From Episyrphus balteatus (taxonomy: Eukaryota > Arthropoda > Insecta > Diptera > Syrphidae): a stretch of DNA of 64,000 nucleotides. Positions 34,485 to 46,437 of this stretch are shown here, piece after piece (the stretch's first letter is position 1; each line of letters starts with the position of its first letter). The translations under genes were made by a program, and so were the position numbers. A model generated the notes under the pieces. The model was given only the letters and a program-made list of their open reading frames with translations, made no database searches and was not told where the DNA came from. The stretch covers positions 86,322,973 through 86,386,972 of the forward strand of contig NC_079134.1 of the NCBI RefSeq assembly GCF_945859705.1, read 5' to 3'.

Positions 34485-37001
34485 GACAAAATGACCGAGA
34501 AAGCTAAATTTTGGATATGTTGTAGAGGATGCTTAAAAAAGCTTAACTTGAAGTTTTTGACCAAGATTTCCTATGAGCTTTTTCCGCCATTTTGAAAAAA
34601 AGGATAAAATTGTTTTTTTGACAATAACTCGGATATCTGATGAGATGCGAAAATTTTACAAAAATCTTTTTTGTAGCTTTTAACGAGTTCTACAATTCAT
34701 GCGTACACATTTTTTGTGTATCATGAACCGTTTTCGAGATATCGATTAGAAAAGTCAAAAATTTAGGACATGCCATTTGTTTTTTGATATAATCTATTTT
34801 TGGGTGATGAATATCGAAAAAATTATTCAAATCAAATTTGTAGACCACATTCAGACCTACAATCTTGTATTTTTATATTTTTTTTTGGACAAAAATTACG
34901 ACTTCCAGTCGGACGCAAAGTCGTTTAGTCCGCGCCCACCGCCAAGCAAGCCGCCCGTTCGGTTGTAAAAAAAAACAATCATTCATGTTTTTTTTTTGTA
35001 TTTATATTATTACATATATCAGTAACACATACATAAAAAATGTATGTATTTATTAAATAAATAATGAGAAGAAGATGGTAATGGTTTTTTTGTAACCCCA
35101 ATTTTATTAACCCAAATTTTGTTAATACAGTATACCGGCTTTTTGTGTTGATTGTGCATTTTGTAATTTGCTTCAATCTCTATATTATTTAGTTCCTCAA
35201 AATTGTAATTAGATCAATAATTTTTGAAAATAAAAAAATTATTAGCAGCATATGGGTGTTCGGAAAATTTAGGATAAATGGTATATGAAAGCGGAAAAAT
35301 GAATTGCCCACAAACTAATTGGGGGAAAGGTGGTGGGTGAATGCCTTGTTCGATTTCACTAGTCAAAAAGTTTTTTTTTTATAGAAATCAAAGTATATTT
35401 TTCTAATGATTTTTTGTATGCTGAGCTCGAATCTTTAGTCAGAAAAATTCTATCACATCACGTTGAGATATTACCATGCCAATACATCACAAAAATAGTA
35501 TTTTGAACGTTCAAAATTCAATATCTCAAAAACTTTGCACGTTAGAGCTATTCTAATGCTAGATTGAAATTAAGAAGGTCAAATGCCATTAGAAAAGTAT
35601 AATTTGGTTTCTATGGGAAATTATTTCTCGCCAATATTACTGTCATTTACGGAAAAATCGATCTTAAAAATCGTTTTTTTGTTTTTTTTTTTCAATTTTT
35701 CTCAATATTTTCTTAATCAAAAGTATAGTTTTTCCATACAATCTTCAATAAAAGGTTTTAATCTAAAAGTAACTGCATTCAAAGCTTTTCAAAAATCAAA
35801 AACTTTTTGGATTGAAAAATAGGCAATTTTTCAAATTAAATTCGTCAAAAATCCAAACATTAACTTTTTGCTCAAAAAACATTTAAAATAGATAGAAAAT
35901 ATAACAAAGTAATTTTCAACCAAGATTTGTTAAAATCAAAAATCATTTGGTAAAAGATAATAATAAAAAAATCGCATTTTTTGCATTTTTTCAATATTTT
36001 TGAGATTATATGTATTAAAAAAATGGTTTGAGTAAAAGTTATGACACTTTTAATATCCAAAACTTTTGCATTTAACTTTTTTCGATAGGAGGTCTACTTT
36101 TGACACAAATCGTAAAAAACCACGATTTTTCACACCAACCCCTATTTTTCGCCCACCCACCCTTTTCCACCAATTAGTTTGTGGGCAATTTATTTTTCCC
36201 CTTTCATATACTATTTATCCTAAATTTTCCAACCTGCTAATGCTGCTAATAATTTTTTTATTTTCAAAAATTATTGGCACTGATCTAATAACAATTTTGA
36301 TGAACTAAATAATATAGAGATTGAAGCAAATTACAAAATGCACAATCAACACAAAAAGCCGGTATACTGTATTTACAAAATTTGGGTTAATAAAATTGAG
36401 GTTACAAAAAAACAATTACCATCTTCTTCTCATTATTCATTAAATAAATACATACATTTGTTATGTAGGTATGTGTTACTGGTATAATAATATAAATATT
36501 AAAAAAAAAAACATGAATGATTGTTTTTTTTACAACCGAACGGGCGGCTTGCTTGGCGGTGGGCGCGGACTAAACGACTTTGCGGCCGACTGGAAGTCGT
36601 AATTTTTGTCCAAAAAAAAAATATAAAAATACAAGATTGTAGGTCTGAATGTGGTCTACAAATTTGATTTGAATAATTTTTTCGATATTCATCACCCAAA
36701 AATAGATTATATCAAAAAACAAATGGCATGTCCTAAATTTTTGACTTTTTTAATCGATATCTCGAAAACGGTTCATGATACACAAAAAATGTGCAGGCAT
36801 AAATTGTAGAACTCGTTAAAAGCTACAAAAAAGCTTTTTGTAAAATTTTCGCATCTCGTCAGATAGCCGAGTTATTGTCAAAAAACCAATTTTATCCTTT
36901 TTTTCAAAATGCTTTTTAAGCATCCTCTACAACATATCCAAAATTTAGCTTTCTCGGTCATTTTGCATTTCTAAGCCGTTTTTTCCGACATAATGACTGG
37001 C
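34485..37001. mobile_element. Foldback element (2.5 kb), GCCAGTCATTATGTCGG-type end, left end truncated
   Basis: The arms mirror around about 35730: ATGACCGAGAAAGCTAAATTTTGG at 34491 faces its complement near 36965, and GCCCACCGCCAAGCAAGCCG at 34937 faces its complement near 36550. The right end continues to GCCAGTCATTATGTCGG (complement, ending 37001), but the matching left end is missing at the Penelope junction. A shorter relative lies at 58039-59508. Confidence 0.8.
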
Positions 37002-37350
37002 CTACTACTCGACTACTTCTCCCTCTCCACCTTGTGTTATACTTTACATAACACTACAACCGTATTTTAATGACACATTATTTTCGACTAGTTGATGTGG
37101 AGGTGGGGAGTGTGTGTGAGAAAGATATCATCTATCGTTGGCTTAGGTTTGTCCCAATCTAACAACAGAAACAGAGTTATATAATGGAAATAAAAATGCG
37201 CTTTTTATTTTACTTATTTAGGTGGGGAAATAAGAATGCATTTTTTTTCATTTAAGATGCCACTGTCTAACACTATTATTGTTATGAAAGAGATAACCTA
37301 ACAAATTTTGGACTTGTTGACTTGTTCTTTTCTAAAACTTGCATTTAGTT
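37002..37350. other. AT-rich spacer, no gene seen
   Basis: No exon or element was recognised. Confidence 0.35.
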
Positions 37351-37700
37351 CAGTCAATGGGGAAAAATCCGACAGTTGTGACTTAGTTTGGATGCAGTAT
37401 TAAAGAGGGGTTTATCCTGAGTATAAATTTCAGTTTGCGTATTATTTGGTCTTGTGGGGCGTCCGCCATTTTGAAAAACTCATTAGTCTCAATATCTCGA
37501 GAACGCCTGATCGAACAGAAAATTTGCAGGGGCTTTTTAGATTGGTAATATAATTATCTTTCTTTCCTGAGTACTATTTTTTTCTCTAGGATTTATACTC
37601 AGGATAAACCCCTCTTCAATTCTGCATCCAAACTTAGCAGACGTTACAACTTTTGTCGGATCCACTGCATTTGATTCCTCATTGATTGAACTCATTGTTA
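37351..37700. repeat. Inverted repeat of about 350 bp
   Basis: TCAGTCAATGGGGAAAAATCCGAC and AGAGGGGTTTATCCTGAGTATAA on the left arm are mirrored on the right (ACTCAGGATAAACCCCTCTT near 37590, GTCGGATCC near 37655). The loop lies at about 37440-37580. Probably a small foldback/MITE. Confidence 0.6.
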
Positions 37701-38836
37701 TGAAAATAAAATAACCCTATATATTTTCAACTTATGAATTCTTTGTATACGCATTTAAGAGTCCATTCAACGGACAATTCAATAAAATACATTAGTTCTC
37801 ATGAAAACAGACCTATAAGCAAACGGCAACCATCAAGTCCAACTAATATACGAATTGGTTCTTACAAAAATGTTGTTTATCAAGGTCAATAAAATCCGTC
37901 GACAAATCAACGGATGCGACAGTTTCTATGCCTTGGCCCCTTTATGTAGGTGAGACGTCGGAGGTGTTACCGGGAATTTTTTTTTTCTAAAGTGCCAATG
38001 TTAACAACAGGTAACAACTTGGGCCATTTCGTGCCTCAAACATAAAAGTAAAAATAAGTCTGAAGACTAAAGACATAACTAATGAGAATTATTGAGCGCA
38101 AAACTAGTAAATTTATTTAATTATAAAAAGAACTTAATGAATGGCCACACAAGACAGTATTCGATAATGGTATGTTTGCAAAAAAATTCCAAACCTGTAC
38201 AGTGTACATCAACGTTGAGATGCGGAATTTGTTACACTAACCCGTAGGTACCGCATACCTTTTTGGTGTGGCCAAGCCCTCAAAGTTTCAACGAAACATA
38301 ACAAGTAAATAAAAGCATCAAGGAATTAGTTAATTAAAAATATAAGTCCATACATAGGAGGTGCGACATAAGGTCAAATTAACTAAATGTTGTAAATATT
38401 GTATCTTTAATATACATTTTTATAGAGTGGCATTTCAAAACATTTGAGAACCACAGTACCATGTAATTAAAAAAAACACCAAAAGTACACGACCGTGCCA
38501 ATTCGGCAACGCTGCGGTCGGATGTGAATGATTTTTTATTTTTATTTTTTTGACTGCTCCTTCCTTCTCTTACATGCGCGATCCATTTTTTGTAGAGTTG
38601 GGGAAACAGTGATCGGCCACCACCATTGTTCTTTCTCAATAGGTGTGCACTGAATTTGTATAATGTTATGTATCTGCTTTTATTTGTCAGTTATTGTCAA
38701 ATTATTTACATAATTATGAATTTGTTAAACAAGGAAAGACTATACGAGTTAAAAAAAATGGAGTTTCCCCTACCAAACAGAAACGATTGAAATAGAACAT
38801 TTTCATCTTTGGTTTTTTTTTTTTTTTTAGTGGTTC
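37701..38836. other. Intronic sequence, no gene seen
   Basis: No domain or splice-supported exon was recognised. The minus-strand open frame near 38379-38639 has no family resemblance and unremarkable composition. Confidence 0.4.
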
Positions 38837-38844
38837 CCTGACCT

Positions 38845-40286
38845 TAGAGGGGCAAATCGTTCATTTCAAAAGATCGAATCGTTCAAAGATTGATTTCACC
38901 AAAGATTAGGTCTTTTCTATCAATCGTTCTTTCGTTCATTTAATCAAAACCATTTTTTTTTCACTCATTTCGTTCTAACAAATGAGAGAAGAAACAAGAA
39001 ATCGGGAAAACTTATGGAATCGAAACAGAAATAGTGAATGCGTTTCATAGTACGACAAAATAAAACAAGTCTGGAAAAGGGAGTGTTTGCATTTTCATAA
39101 AAGTATTTATACTAAAGATTTACACATGGCGATTGTTTTCACTGTCGCAGAAAAAAAAGAAGACTTTTGAAAACCCGACTACAGAAACGCATTGGCTTGA
39201 AAGAGAAAATTTTCAAAAGTAGTTTTAGATCGTTTTTCCGAGTAGAAACTTTACTGCAATAAAGCAGAAAACTTAGAATTTGGTAAAGAAAAAAAACCTT
39301 TTTATGAACTCTTTTTTATAAACCAATATAGCAAGAGAAAAATTATATTTACTTTTGTACTTTTAATATTGCTATACTTCCTTAAACTTTTTTTTGGTGG
39401 GCTTAGGGGCTATTGGGTCCATAATGGGTCAATGGGTGGAAATTTTTTGAGAGAAATAACAAACATTTGTATAATCTAAGCAACATTTTAGGCCATAAAC
39501 ACTAACATTAATTGCGGCTTTCTTGTATTATAAGCGTTTGAAGGTAGCCATATTGATTTTTTTTAAATCAAACGTGAAAACTTTATTGTATTTTTGTTTA
39601 ATTTTTGACAAAACTTTGGTAATATTATGTTTATGTTCGTCCAATAATTGTATACCAATTCTTTAGAGAATTTTGTCTGAAAAGTTCATCGGGTATATCG
39701 TGAAATATTAACATTTCAATGCAACCATATAAAACAATTTTGCGTTTATATTTTCTATGAGAGCTTTTTTAAAATCTAAATTTTCTCTGCTTTTTTTTTT
39801 TGAAAATATATTTTTGGAAAATTTTAATGGTAAATTTGATTATTAGTAAGGCCCTATGTCTTCGCCAAGTTCAAAACGTCGAAATAGATACATCAAAAAT
39901 AAAAAGAAGACAAGGTCAGATGTTCGATAGAAATTCCCAATCGAATCCGATTCAATTCAAACTCTGAACCTGCTCATATAAACTTGCATCAGTTGTATGC
40001 ATTGAATCGAAATGATGATTGAGAATGAATGGAATGAACGAGATCCGAGTTTAGATGATTTTTGATTGTGAACGGTTTGAATGAACGAAACGTTCTTTTC
40101 CACTTCTTGCTTTTGATTGTAAACGATTTGGATGAACGAAACGTACTTTTCAACTTCGTATTTTCTTATTTTATGAACGAGATTGATATTAGGATTGATT
40201 GATTTGGTCTATAGTGATTGCAATCAATCAGAATTTTCGGTGAACGGATCAAAAAGACCGAATCAATCACGATAGACACAGCTCTA
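38845..40286. mobile_element. hAT-type non-autonomous element with GATCGAATCGTTC-like arms
   Basis: The ends are TAGAGGGGCAAATCG (left) and TAGAGCTGTGTCTATCG (right, complement). A perfect 8-bp duplication, CCTGACCT, lies at 38837-38844 and 40287-40294. The outer 100-350 bp on each side hold degenerate repeats of ATCGAATCGTTC / GAACGAAACG-type words. It is 1442 bp. No hAT transposase frame was recognised. Confidence 0.82.
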
Positions 40287-40444
40287 CCTGACCTCCGTTT
40301 AAGGAGGTTGTGGCGTCACATTTTGTGACATATTATTCTATTCAATATTACAAACAAAACAGAAATGAAAATAAACAAACGTCAGCAAATTGTGCCCCAT
40401 TCAATAATTTCTTCTGAGGAGAAAAGAGGGGGGAGTGTAATTTA

Positions 40445-40607
40445 CTGGCTGAATAAAATGGTGTAGCTGTGGCTGTAGCTTGTAGCGCAAGTTGAAGAAT
40501 TCTCAACTTTTTGCTCTGCTGCCGCCAACTTTGGTTGTTCTTTCCCTTAGTAAAATTTTGACAGTACTACAAGCTACAGCCACAGCTACACCATTGTATT
40601 CAGGCAG
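40445..40607. mobile_element. 163-bp PIF/Harbinger-type MITE
   Basis: The inverted ends CTGGCTGAATAAAATGG and CTGCCTGAATACAATGG extend through TGTAGCTGTGGCTGTAGC, with TTA on both sides (40442-40444, 40608-40610). The two arms match over about 40 bp. Confidence 0.75.
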
Positions 40608-40610
40608 TTA

Positions 40611-41582
40611 GACCAAAGCTCAGTGAATGATCGCAACTTCAATGATATAAAAGACCATTGCACATCAGTTCACCCCACCAAAATAAAAAATACGTAGGTG
40701 CAATATTAGTTGGACAAATAGAAGTTAATTTCAATTATGTCCCCCAAACTTACATATGTAGGTATACTTATGTTTTTTTTTCTATTTCAACGTTTTTGCG
40801 ATCTTCTCACAAAAACAAAACCATATATGTATATATACCTATCCAATCAAAATATTACAAGATTAAATAACACCCATTTTCGCTTTACTCATTTAGTTCT
40901 GACCAATGAGAAAAATGTTAATCTCTTGTTTGTATTTCCATAATTCCATATCGTTCCTCGATATTGCTGCCAACCCAAAAATCACATGTCATAGCTTAAC
41001 ATAACTTTAGAATCCGTATTTCTAGTTTTTCGTAACTTCGGTTTCGCGTAACTTTGCCGCTCGTAGCTCTATCGCCCGTAACACTGGTATTCGTAACTTC
41101 GTCGGTTTCCCCTTCTTGATATCGATTTTTTTCCAATCAAAATACTGAAACGCTAAACTAAATAAATATAGGTATGTATATACTCCTTAAATTTGTTAGC
41201 ATGTTTATATTAGGTATTTTTAATGCAGGTAGGTAGGTATTTCAATTAAAACATTTTTATGTTTTTGAAAATTCGTAACTAGGTACCTTCTGCCTACTTA
41301 TTTTCAAATACTCTTTTTCTCTACATGATTCTGGCTACGGAACCCGAAAAATCACTGGGTTGTTATTTTGTACCTACAATTTATAATTTCTTTTGTAAAA
41401 CAAATATTAATGTTCTGTTCTGTGAATAAAAATCGTAGTTGATCAAAATCAAAAGTTGATAAAAACTAGTTTAGTTTCATAAACCTGCTTATTGTAATGT
41501 ACAACAATGAGGCATTTATGCATAAAAAGAAAGTAATTACTAGTAGTAAAAGGTTTGTAGTAAATACTAGTACTACTAGTAG
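40611..41582. other. Intronic sequence with degenerate CGTAACTT repeats
   Basis: Around 41020-41100 a word like CGTAACTTCG recurs five times with substitutions. Around 41530-41582 TAGTAAATACTAGTA-like words cluster. No gene is seen. Confidence 0.45.
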
Positions 41583-44500
41583 TACTACCCCCATCCATGG
41601 GGGTAAGCCTTGTCGTGGCGGATGGGCTTACGGTGACTACTACTATGAAGCTAAGAGCTATGCGATCGCGAAACTTGTTTTCACAGAAGGGCCTCCCATG
41701 GTCGACAGGTCGAAGCGGAGTAGGCTGTTGCTACTAATTACCCCAACAACGAAGGAGTGTTCCCACCAAGGCACTCCCAACAATTGACGGTAGCGGAAGA
41801 ATTCATTTACAGAATCAACGGTAGCGTCACCAGTTCTAGTTAGGCCGAACTACTTGGTGAACCCCTTATATGAGCTACTCCGACATATTCAGAGCACAGG
41901 TATATAAGGAGCAAATCACATCTAGGCAAAATAACATCAAGGTGAGCCCAGCGACACACACCAATATCTAAGAGCTTTCCATTACGCGTGCATGCAATTC
42001 CTTGGGTTAGGCGACTGGAGATCACCGGCGTAGTAAAAGACGATCACATTACAAAAACAGGAGCATGCCAGTGTCGACAATTTGCGAAAAACGTTTCGCG
42101 AAATTTTCCGAAAAATTTCGAGCATTATAAAAGTACTTGCTAACACGAACAGCACTACCCCGCCAGGCAGTACCGCTGCAACACACGGTACTGATCCTGG
42201 ACCGATTAGAAATAATCGGGTCAGAGCTATACGGATTCCGGGGGCTAGCAAAGTAATGCACGAGGTTAGAAGAAAATTGAGAGTCGCGAGTTGGAACGTG
42301 GGTAGTATGAACGGCCGAAGCTGTGAATTAGAAGAGATGATGAAGAGGAGGCGAGTGGATATCTTGTGCGTCCAAGAAACCAAGTGGCGAAACACTGGAA
42401 ACAGAGCTCGTTTCTTAGACGTCAAGACAAAACAATACAGAACAGAGCAAGGTAGAAACGGAATCGGTGTCATCCTTGCGGAAAAGCTTCTTGGAAACGT
42501 TTTGGCTATTTCGAAGTCCAGTGACCGATTGATGTCTCTTAAACTGGTGATGGAAGGAAAGGTGAGGAATACAGTCAGTGCATATGCTCCCCAAATTGGA
42601 TGTGAGCAGGTGGAAGATGCATTCTGGCTAGACTTCCACAACCTCATTAAAGACATCCCAAAGGAAGAGCTTTTGTTTGTGGGTGGAGATTTAAATGGAC
42701 ATGTAGGGAACGGCAACGAAGACTATGAGGACTGCCATGGTGGCCTTGGATTTGGAGCTAGAAACCCTCCTGGTGAAGAAATTCTAAGCATGTGCAGGTC
42801 ACATGGTCTTATAGTGTTGAATACCATGTTCATTAAACAAAGCCGACACCTTATCACTTATAGCAGCGGTGGAAATGAAACACAGATCGACTACCATCTT
42901 GTATCTAGTTTTATGAAGCCGCTAGTGAAAGACTGCAAAGTGATATAAGGAGAAGCGATCGCCCAGCAACACCGTCTCCTACTGACAGAATTTTTTATGG
43001 AGACGAAGGCGGCAAACAAACAAAGAGAGGCTATCGGGGGAATCAAGTGGTACAACCTGGACAAAGAAAAAGGCGATGCATTCATCTCTGTTATGAGAAA
43101 CTATCTGTGCGAGACCATCAGCAGATTAAAAAACGAAGAGTGCAGAGTACAAAATATGTGGGACTCTCTGCTAAGAACTTCCTTGGTGAAGGCGAGATCA
43201 CTGCTAGGAACATCTAAAGGAAACTACCAACGGGAAAAAGAACGGGAAAGGAGCGATGAAGTTAAAGCAGTGATAACAAGGAAAAAGACCGCTTTCCAAG
43301 CTTGGTCCAAATGCCCCTCTCATAATAGAGATGAAAAAGCACGACTCGAAGTGGACTACAAGCGCTACAAGAAGGAAGCAAAGAAGAAATGCGCCCAGCA
43401 TAAGGCAGAGAGTACGGAAAGCATGTATCGCGAGCTTGGGGAAATATCTGATCCAGCTGCTGATGCAAACCAGGCTCTCCAGGAACTGCGACATGCTGAG
43501 CTGAACAAGGGCGCAGCCATCTTCAAAATTGCCGCTCAAAGGAGAAGGAATGCTGAGGAAATTCGCTCACCAAAGTTCATTAACGATGCTCAAGGCCTAC
43601 TATTTGTGAATGACGCCAAAATTCTTCACAGGTGGCGACAGTATTGTGACGAACTCCTAAATGAGCAATTTCCCAGGATATACTTTCCAACAGCCGAACC
43701 TAATTTAGAAGAAGTACCCGACCTTACAGTCGAAGAAGTTAGCGTGGCGGTGAAAAACTCCAAGAAAGGAAAGGCGATTGGTCCAGACGAAATACCCTCT
43801 GAGTTCTGGAAAAAGATGGGAGACATTGGGTGTAAATGGCTCACGATTCTCATCTCCAAACTCATTAGCGGTGACCAAATGCCAAATCAGTGGAGAGAAA
43901 GTTTCCTTCTCCCAATCTACAAAGGAAAGGGGGACACACGAAAGTGTGATAACTACCGATCGATTAAGCTGATGTCACACCATAAAGATCGTTGAGCGGA
44001 TTTTGGACGGCCGACTGCGAAAAATAATACGGCTGTCTGATGACCAGTGCGGGTTTGTCTCGGGTAAATCAACCACAGATGCCATACAGAGTTTAAGAAT
44101 CCGAATGGAAAAACACCGTGATTCCTCAAGGGATTTGCATATTGTGCTGGTTGATTTCGAAAAGGCATTCGATAGACAACCACGAGATCTGATATGGGTG
44201 TCCCTGAGACAGCGAGGGGTTCCGGAAGTCTACGTGCGGATGATCAAGGACATGTACGAGGAAGTAAAAACGAAGGTAAAATGCCCCGCAGGAGTCACCG
44301 AAGAGTTCCCAATCAAAGTCGGTGTGCACCAGGGAAGCGTCCTGAGTCCTTTGCTCTTTATTACAGTCCTTGACTTTCTGCTTGAAGGAAAAGTGACGGA
44401 TCCGAAAGTTATTCTTTGCTGATGATGGAGCCATCATAAGTGAAGATCCAACATCCTTGCAACGAGCACTTGATGTGTGGGTGGATGTTCTGGAAGGAAG

Positions 44501-45287
44501 TGGGTTCGGATAGGCGCGAAAAAGACAGAATATCTCTGCTGTCCATTTTCTTACCCAGACGGCCCTATTCCGGACATTTACCTGAATGGAACAATACTTC
44601 CCAAGTGCGAAAAGTTCAAATATCTTGGATCTATGATCAACAACCAAGCTTCTTGTGATGACGACATCAACCACCAAATAAGTGAAGGGTGGATGAAGTG
44701 GCGCGAAAACTCTGCCATCTTCTGTTACCGAAAAATGCCCCCTAAACTGAAAGGAAAGCTCTATACTGCAGTTGTTCGCCCAGCACTTACATACGGTTCA
44801 CAATGTTGGACAATGTACAGAACGTATGAGAGTAAACTGACAGCAGCTGAGATGAAGATGCTTCGTATGACAGCAGGAGTAACAAAGCTTGATCGAATTA
44901 GAAGCAAGAAAATCCGAGGAAGCCTTCACGTCAAAAACACCATCTAGGATAAAATACCAGCATGACCGTTTAAGCTGGTACTGTCGTGTACAAATACGAA
45001 ACCCTGAGAATCCAGTTCAAAAGGCGATCGTTTACGACTTTCCAACGCAATCGCGAAGAAGAGGCAGGCCTAAGAACTCATGGAGAAGACAAATGCAACG
45101 ACAACTGCATTCAGTTGGCCTTAGACATGGAACAATTCAAAATCGAGAAGCCTGCCGACGTTTCCTGAGGTCAACCCGGCGAACCCCACATGCGGAGCCG
45201 TAGTGTGAAGCAGTAGAGTGGGAGAGTTGTGACCCCATTCGAGATCATGACTATCGTCGATAATGGAGAAGAAGAAGAAGAAGAAGA
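41583..45287 (+). mobile_element. LINE copy B, plus strand, nearly full length (about 3.7 kb)
   Basis: It starts with a GC-rich 5' untranslated region (CCCCCATCCATGGGGG palindrome near 41588), then an endonuclease-RT reading region, and ends in a (GAA)n tail at about 45267-45287. ACTAGTAG occurs just before (41575-41582) and just after (45288-45295), a likely target duplication. Copy A is a close relative on the minus strand. The order endonuclease then RT with a microsatellite tail suggests an RTE-like non-LTR family; the clade is tentative. Confidence 0.87.
42082..45203 (+). pseudogene. LINE endonuclease-reverse transcriptase (copy B), frame broken at several points
   Basis: The apurinic-type endonuclease shows SWNVGSMNGR, CVQETKW, VSAYAP, GGDLNGHVG and IDYHLVSS. 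A TAA at 42946-42948 interrupts the frame, which resumes directly after it. The RT follows with KKGKAIGPDEIPSEFWKK and KGDTRKCDNYRSIK, then a 1-nt loss near 43978, then VLVDFEKAFDR (catalytic Asp) and GVHQGSVLSPLLF. A 7-nt deletion near 44411 falls directly before the FADD box; copy A keeps the seven bases. More frame changes follow near 44515 and 44890. The C-terminal LSWYCRVQIRNPENPVQ and RRRGRPKNSWRRQ region closes it. It is clearly dead, although most of its length is kept. Confidence 0.88.
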
Positions 45288-45295
45288 ACTAGTAG

Positions 45296-45465
45296 AAGCT
45301 GAAATAGTAATAGTACATACTTACTACATTCGGTATGCATAAACCTAAGTTTCTACTTGCTAGTATCTATAAACTAGTAGTAAATACTGGATTCATTCCA
45401 GTGAATACTACTAATTCATCTGAAAGTAGTAGTATTATATACTAGATACCTACATAAATGTTATA
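45296..45465. repeat. Cluster of TAGTAAATACTA-type words
   Basis: Several CTAGTAGTAAATACT, ATAGTAATAGTAC and AAAGTAGTAGTATTA words lie in this 170-bp stretch between LINE copy B and the Penelope insertion. Similar clusters flank LINE copy B on the left (about 41530-41582) and recur at 48620-48810 and 50545-50635. Confidence 0.5.
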
Positions 45466-45484
45466 AATAAATGGTGTTGATAAA

Positions 45485-46003
45485 TTCTTTTATTGTGGTC
45501 AACAAAGAATATATAGAAGTTCTATATATGTTCCACAACTTTCGGAAAGACTAACAAATGCTCCAATAAGAGATAAGGAAAGGATAAAAATAGCTTTCAA
45601 ATCTTCCAATACACTAAAAACAAATGTGTTTACCAAACTAAAAGACGAAACAAAAAAAGAAGACAAATCGGACGTGGTATACCAGATTACTTGTTTAGGT
45701 GGAAATAATACTTGTTCAAAAGTTTATATTGGAACATCGAAACAAAAACTTAAAAACAGGATATCCGGACACAAATCAGATGTGAGAACCGGTAACTCAC
45801 AAAAAACGGCGCTAGCTATGCATTGTTTAGAGGAAGACCACAGGCCAGATTTTGATAATGTAAAAATCTTACAACAAGAAAATCATTATTCTAAACGTAT
45901 GCTATTAGAAATGCTGCACATTCAAAAGAACGAAAATGTTGTCAACAGAAGATCGGACTGCGATGGTCTTAGTATTAAATATAGTCATTTAGCTAAAAGT
46001 TAA
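45485..46003 (+). CDS. Penelope-like GIY-YIG endonuclease, C-terminal part (truncated ORF)
   Basis: The frame is open from the insert boundary through SIYVPQLSERLTNAPIRDK and FKSSNTLKTNVFTKLKDE to a TAA at 46001-46003. The endonuclease signature is VVYQITC (GIY position) ... KVYIGTSKQKLKNRISGHKS (YIG position plus the conserved Arg), then a downstream ALAMHCLEEDHRPDF and LLEMLHIQ glutamate region. The cysteine/histidine pattern is that of Penelope-type GIY-YIG. There are no internal stops, so this copy looks younger than the one at 33.6-34.5 kb, but it has no RT and cannot move by itself. Confidence 0.85.
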   Translation, partial: FFYCGQQRIYRSSIYVPQLSERLTNAPIRDKERIKIAFKSSNTLKTNVFTKLKDETKKEDKSDVVYQITCLGGNNTCSKVYIGTSKQKLKNRISGHKSDVRTGNSQKTALAMHCLEEDHRPDFDNVKILQQENHYSKRMLLEMLHIQKNENVVNRRSDCDGLSIKYSHLAKS

Positions 46004-46185
46004 ATTACCTTACTTATGTATTTTTACTACTAAATTTTGAGTTTGTTTTCATTTTAAATATTTTGCTTATTTTGTAAAAATCATAAATAATTTTGTTTTC
46101 ATCAAATATTGTTTATATTTTGTAAGTTTTCCAACTTTGTAATTTATAAATATTTTATTAATTATTTAAAATATTTTTATTTAAA

Positions 46186-46225
46186 GGCCTGATGAAGGGG
46201 ATAACCATCCCTGAAACGTTGCGCC
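46186..46225 (+). ncRNA. Hammerhead-ribozyme-like core in the Penelope 3' region
   Basis: CTGATGA (46189-46195) is followed by a stem II (AGGGGAT, loop AACC, ATCCCT) and GAAAC (46213-46217). GGC before CTGATGA can pair with GCC at 46223-46225 as a short stem I. Between GAAAC and GCC the expected U-H cleavage dinucleotide is not clear (GTTGC), so cleavage activity is doubtful. Confidence 0.5.
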
Positions 46226-46437
46226 AAAAAATATAATATATAAAAATTGAATAAAATTGACTTTAAGCCCACAATAAAAGAATTTATTTATATATAAGAA
46301 AAGTCACCAAATTTGTTAAAGAATAAATGGTGTTGATTCTCTTTGTTTTGTAAATTACCGTTACATTTTTTGTGTTACCTACAATTTTTGTTTTACAATT
46401 TTTAAGAGTTTAAAAGTGAGTGTTCAAAGTTCAAAAA

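Larger units (their letters stand above)
45482..46321 (+). mobile_element. Penelope-like element fragment, plus strand, with 16-bp target duplication
   Basis: AATAAATGGTGTTGAT occurs immediately before (45466-45481) and after (46322-46337). The insert opens with AAATTCTTTTATTGTGG and closes with the inverted counterpart CCCACAATAAAAGAATTT, so it carries short inverted termini. In between are a GIY-YIG coding part and a hammerhead-like core. The RT is missing (5'-truncated). Confidence 0.85.

Noticed and set aside
41982..42716. 244-codon minus-strand frame over LINE copy B
   Set aside because: It is antisense to the endonuclease frame, which shows all the family motifs.
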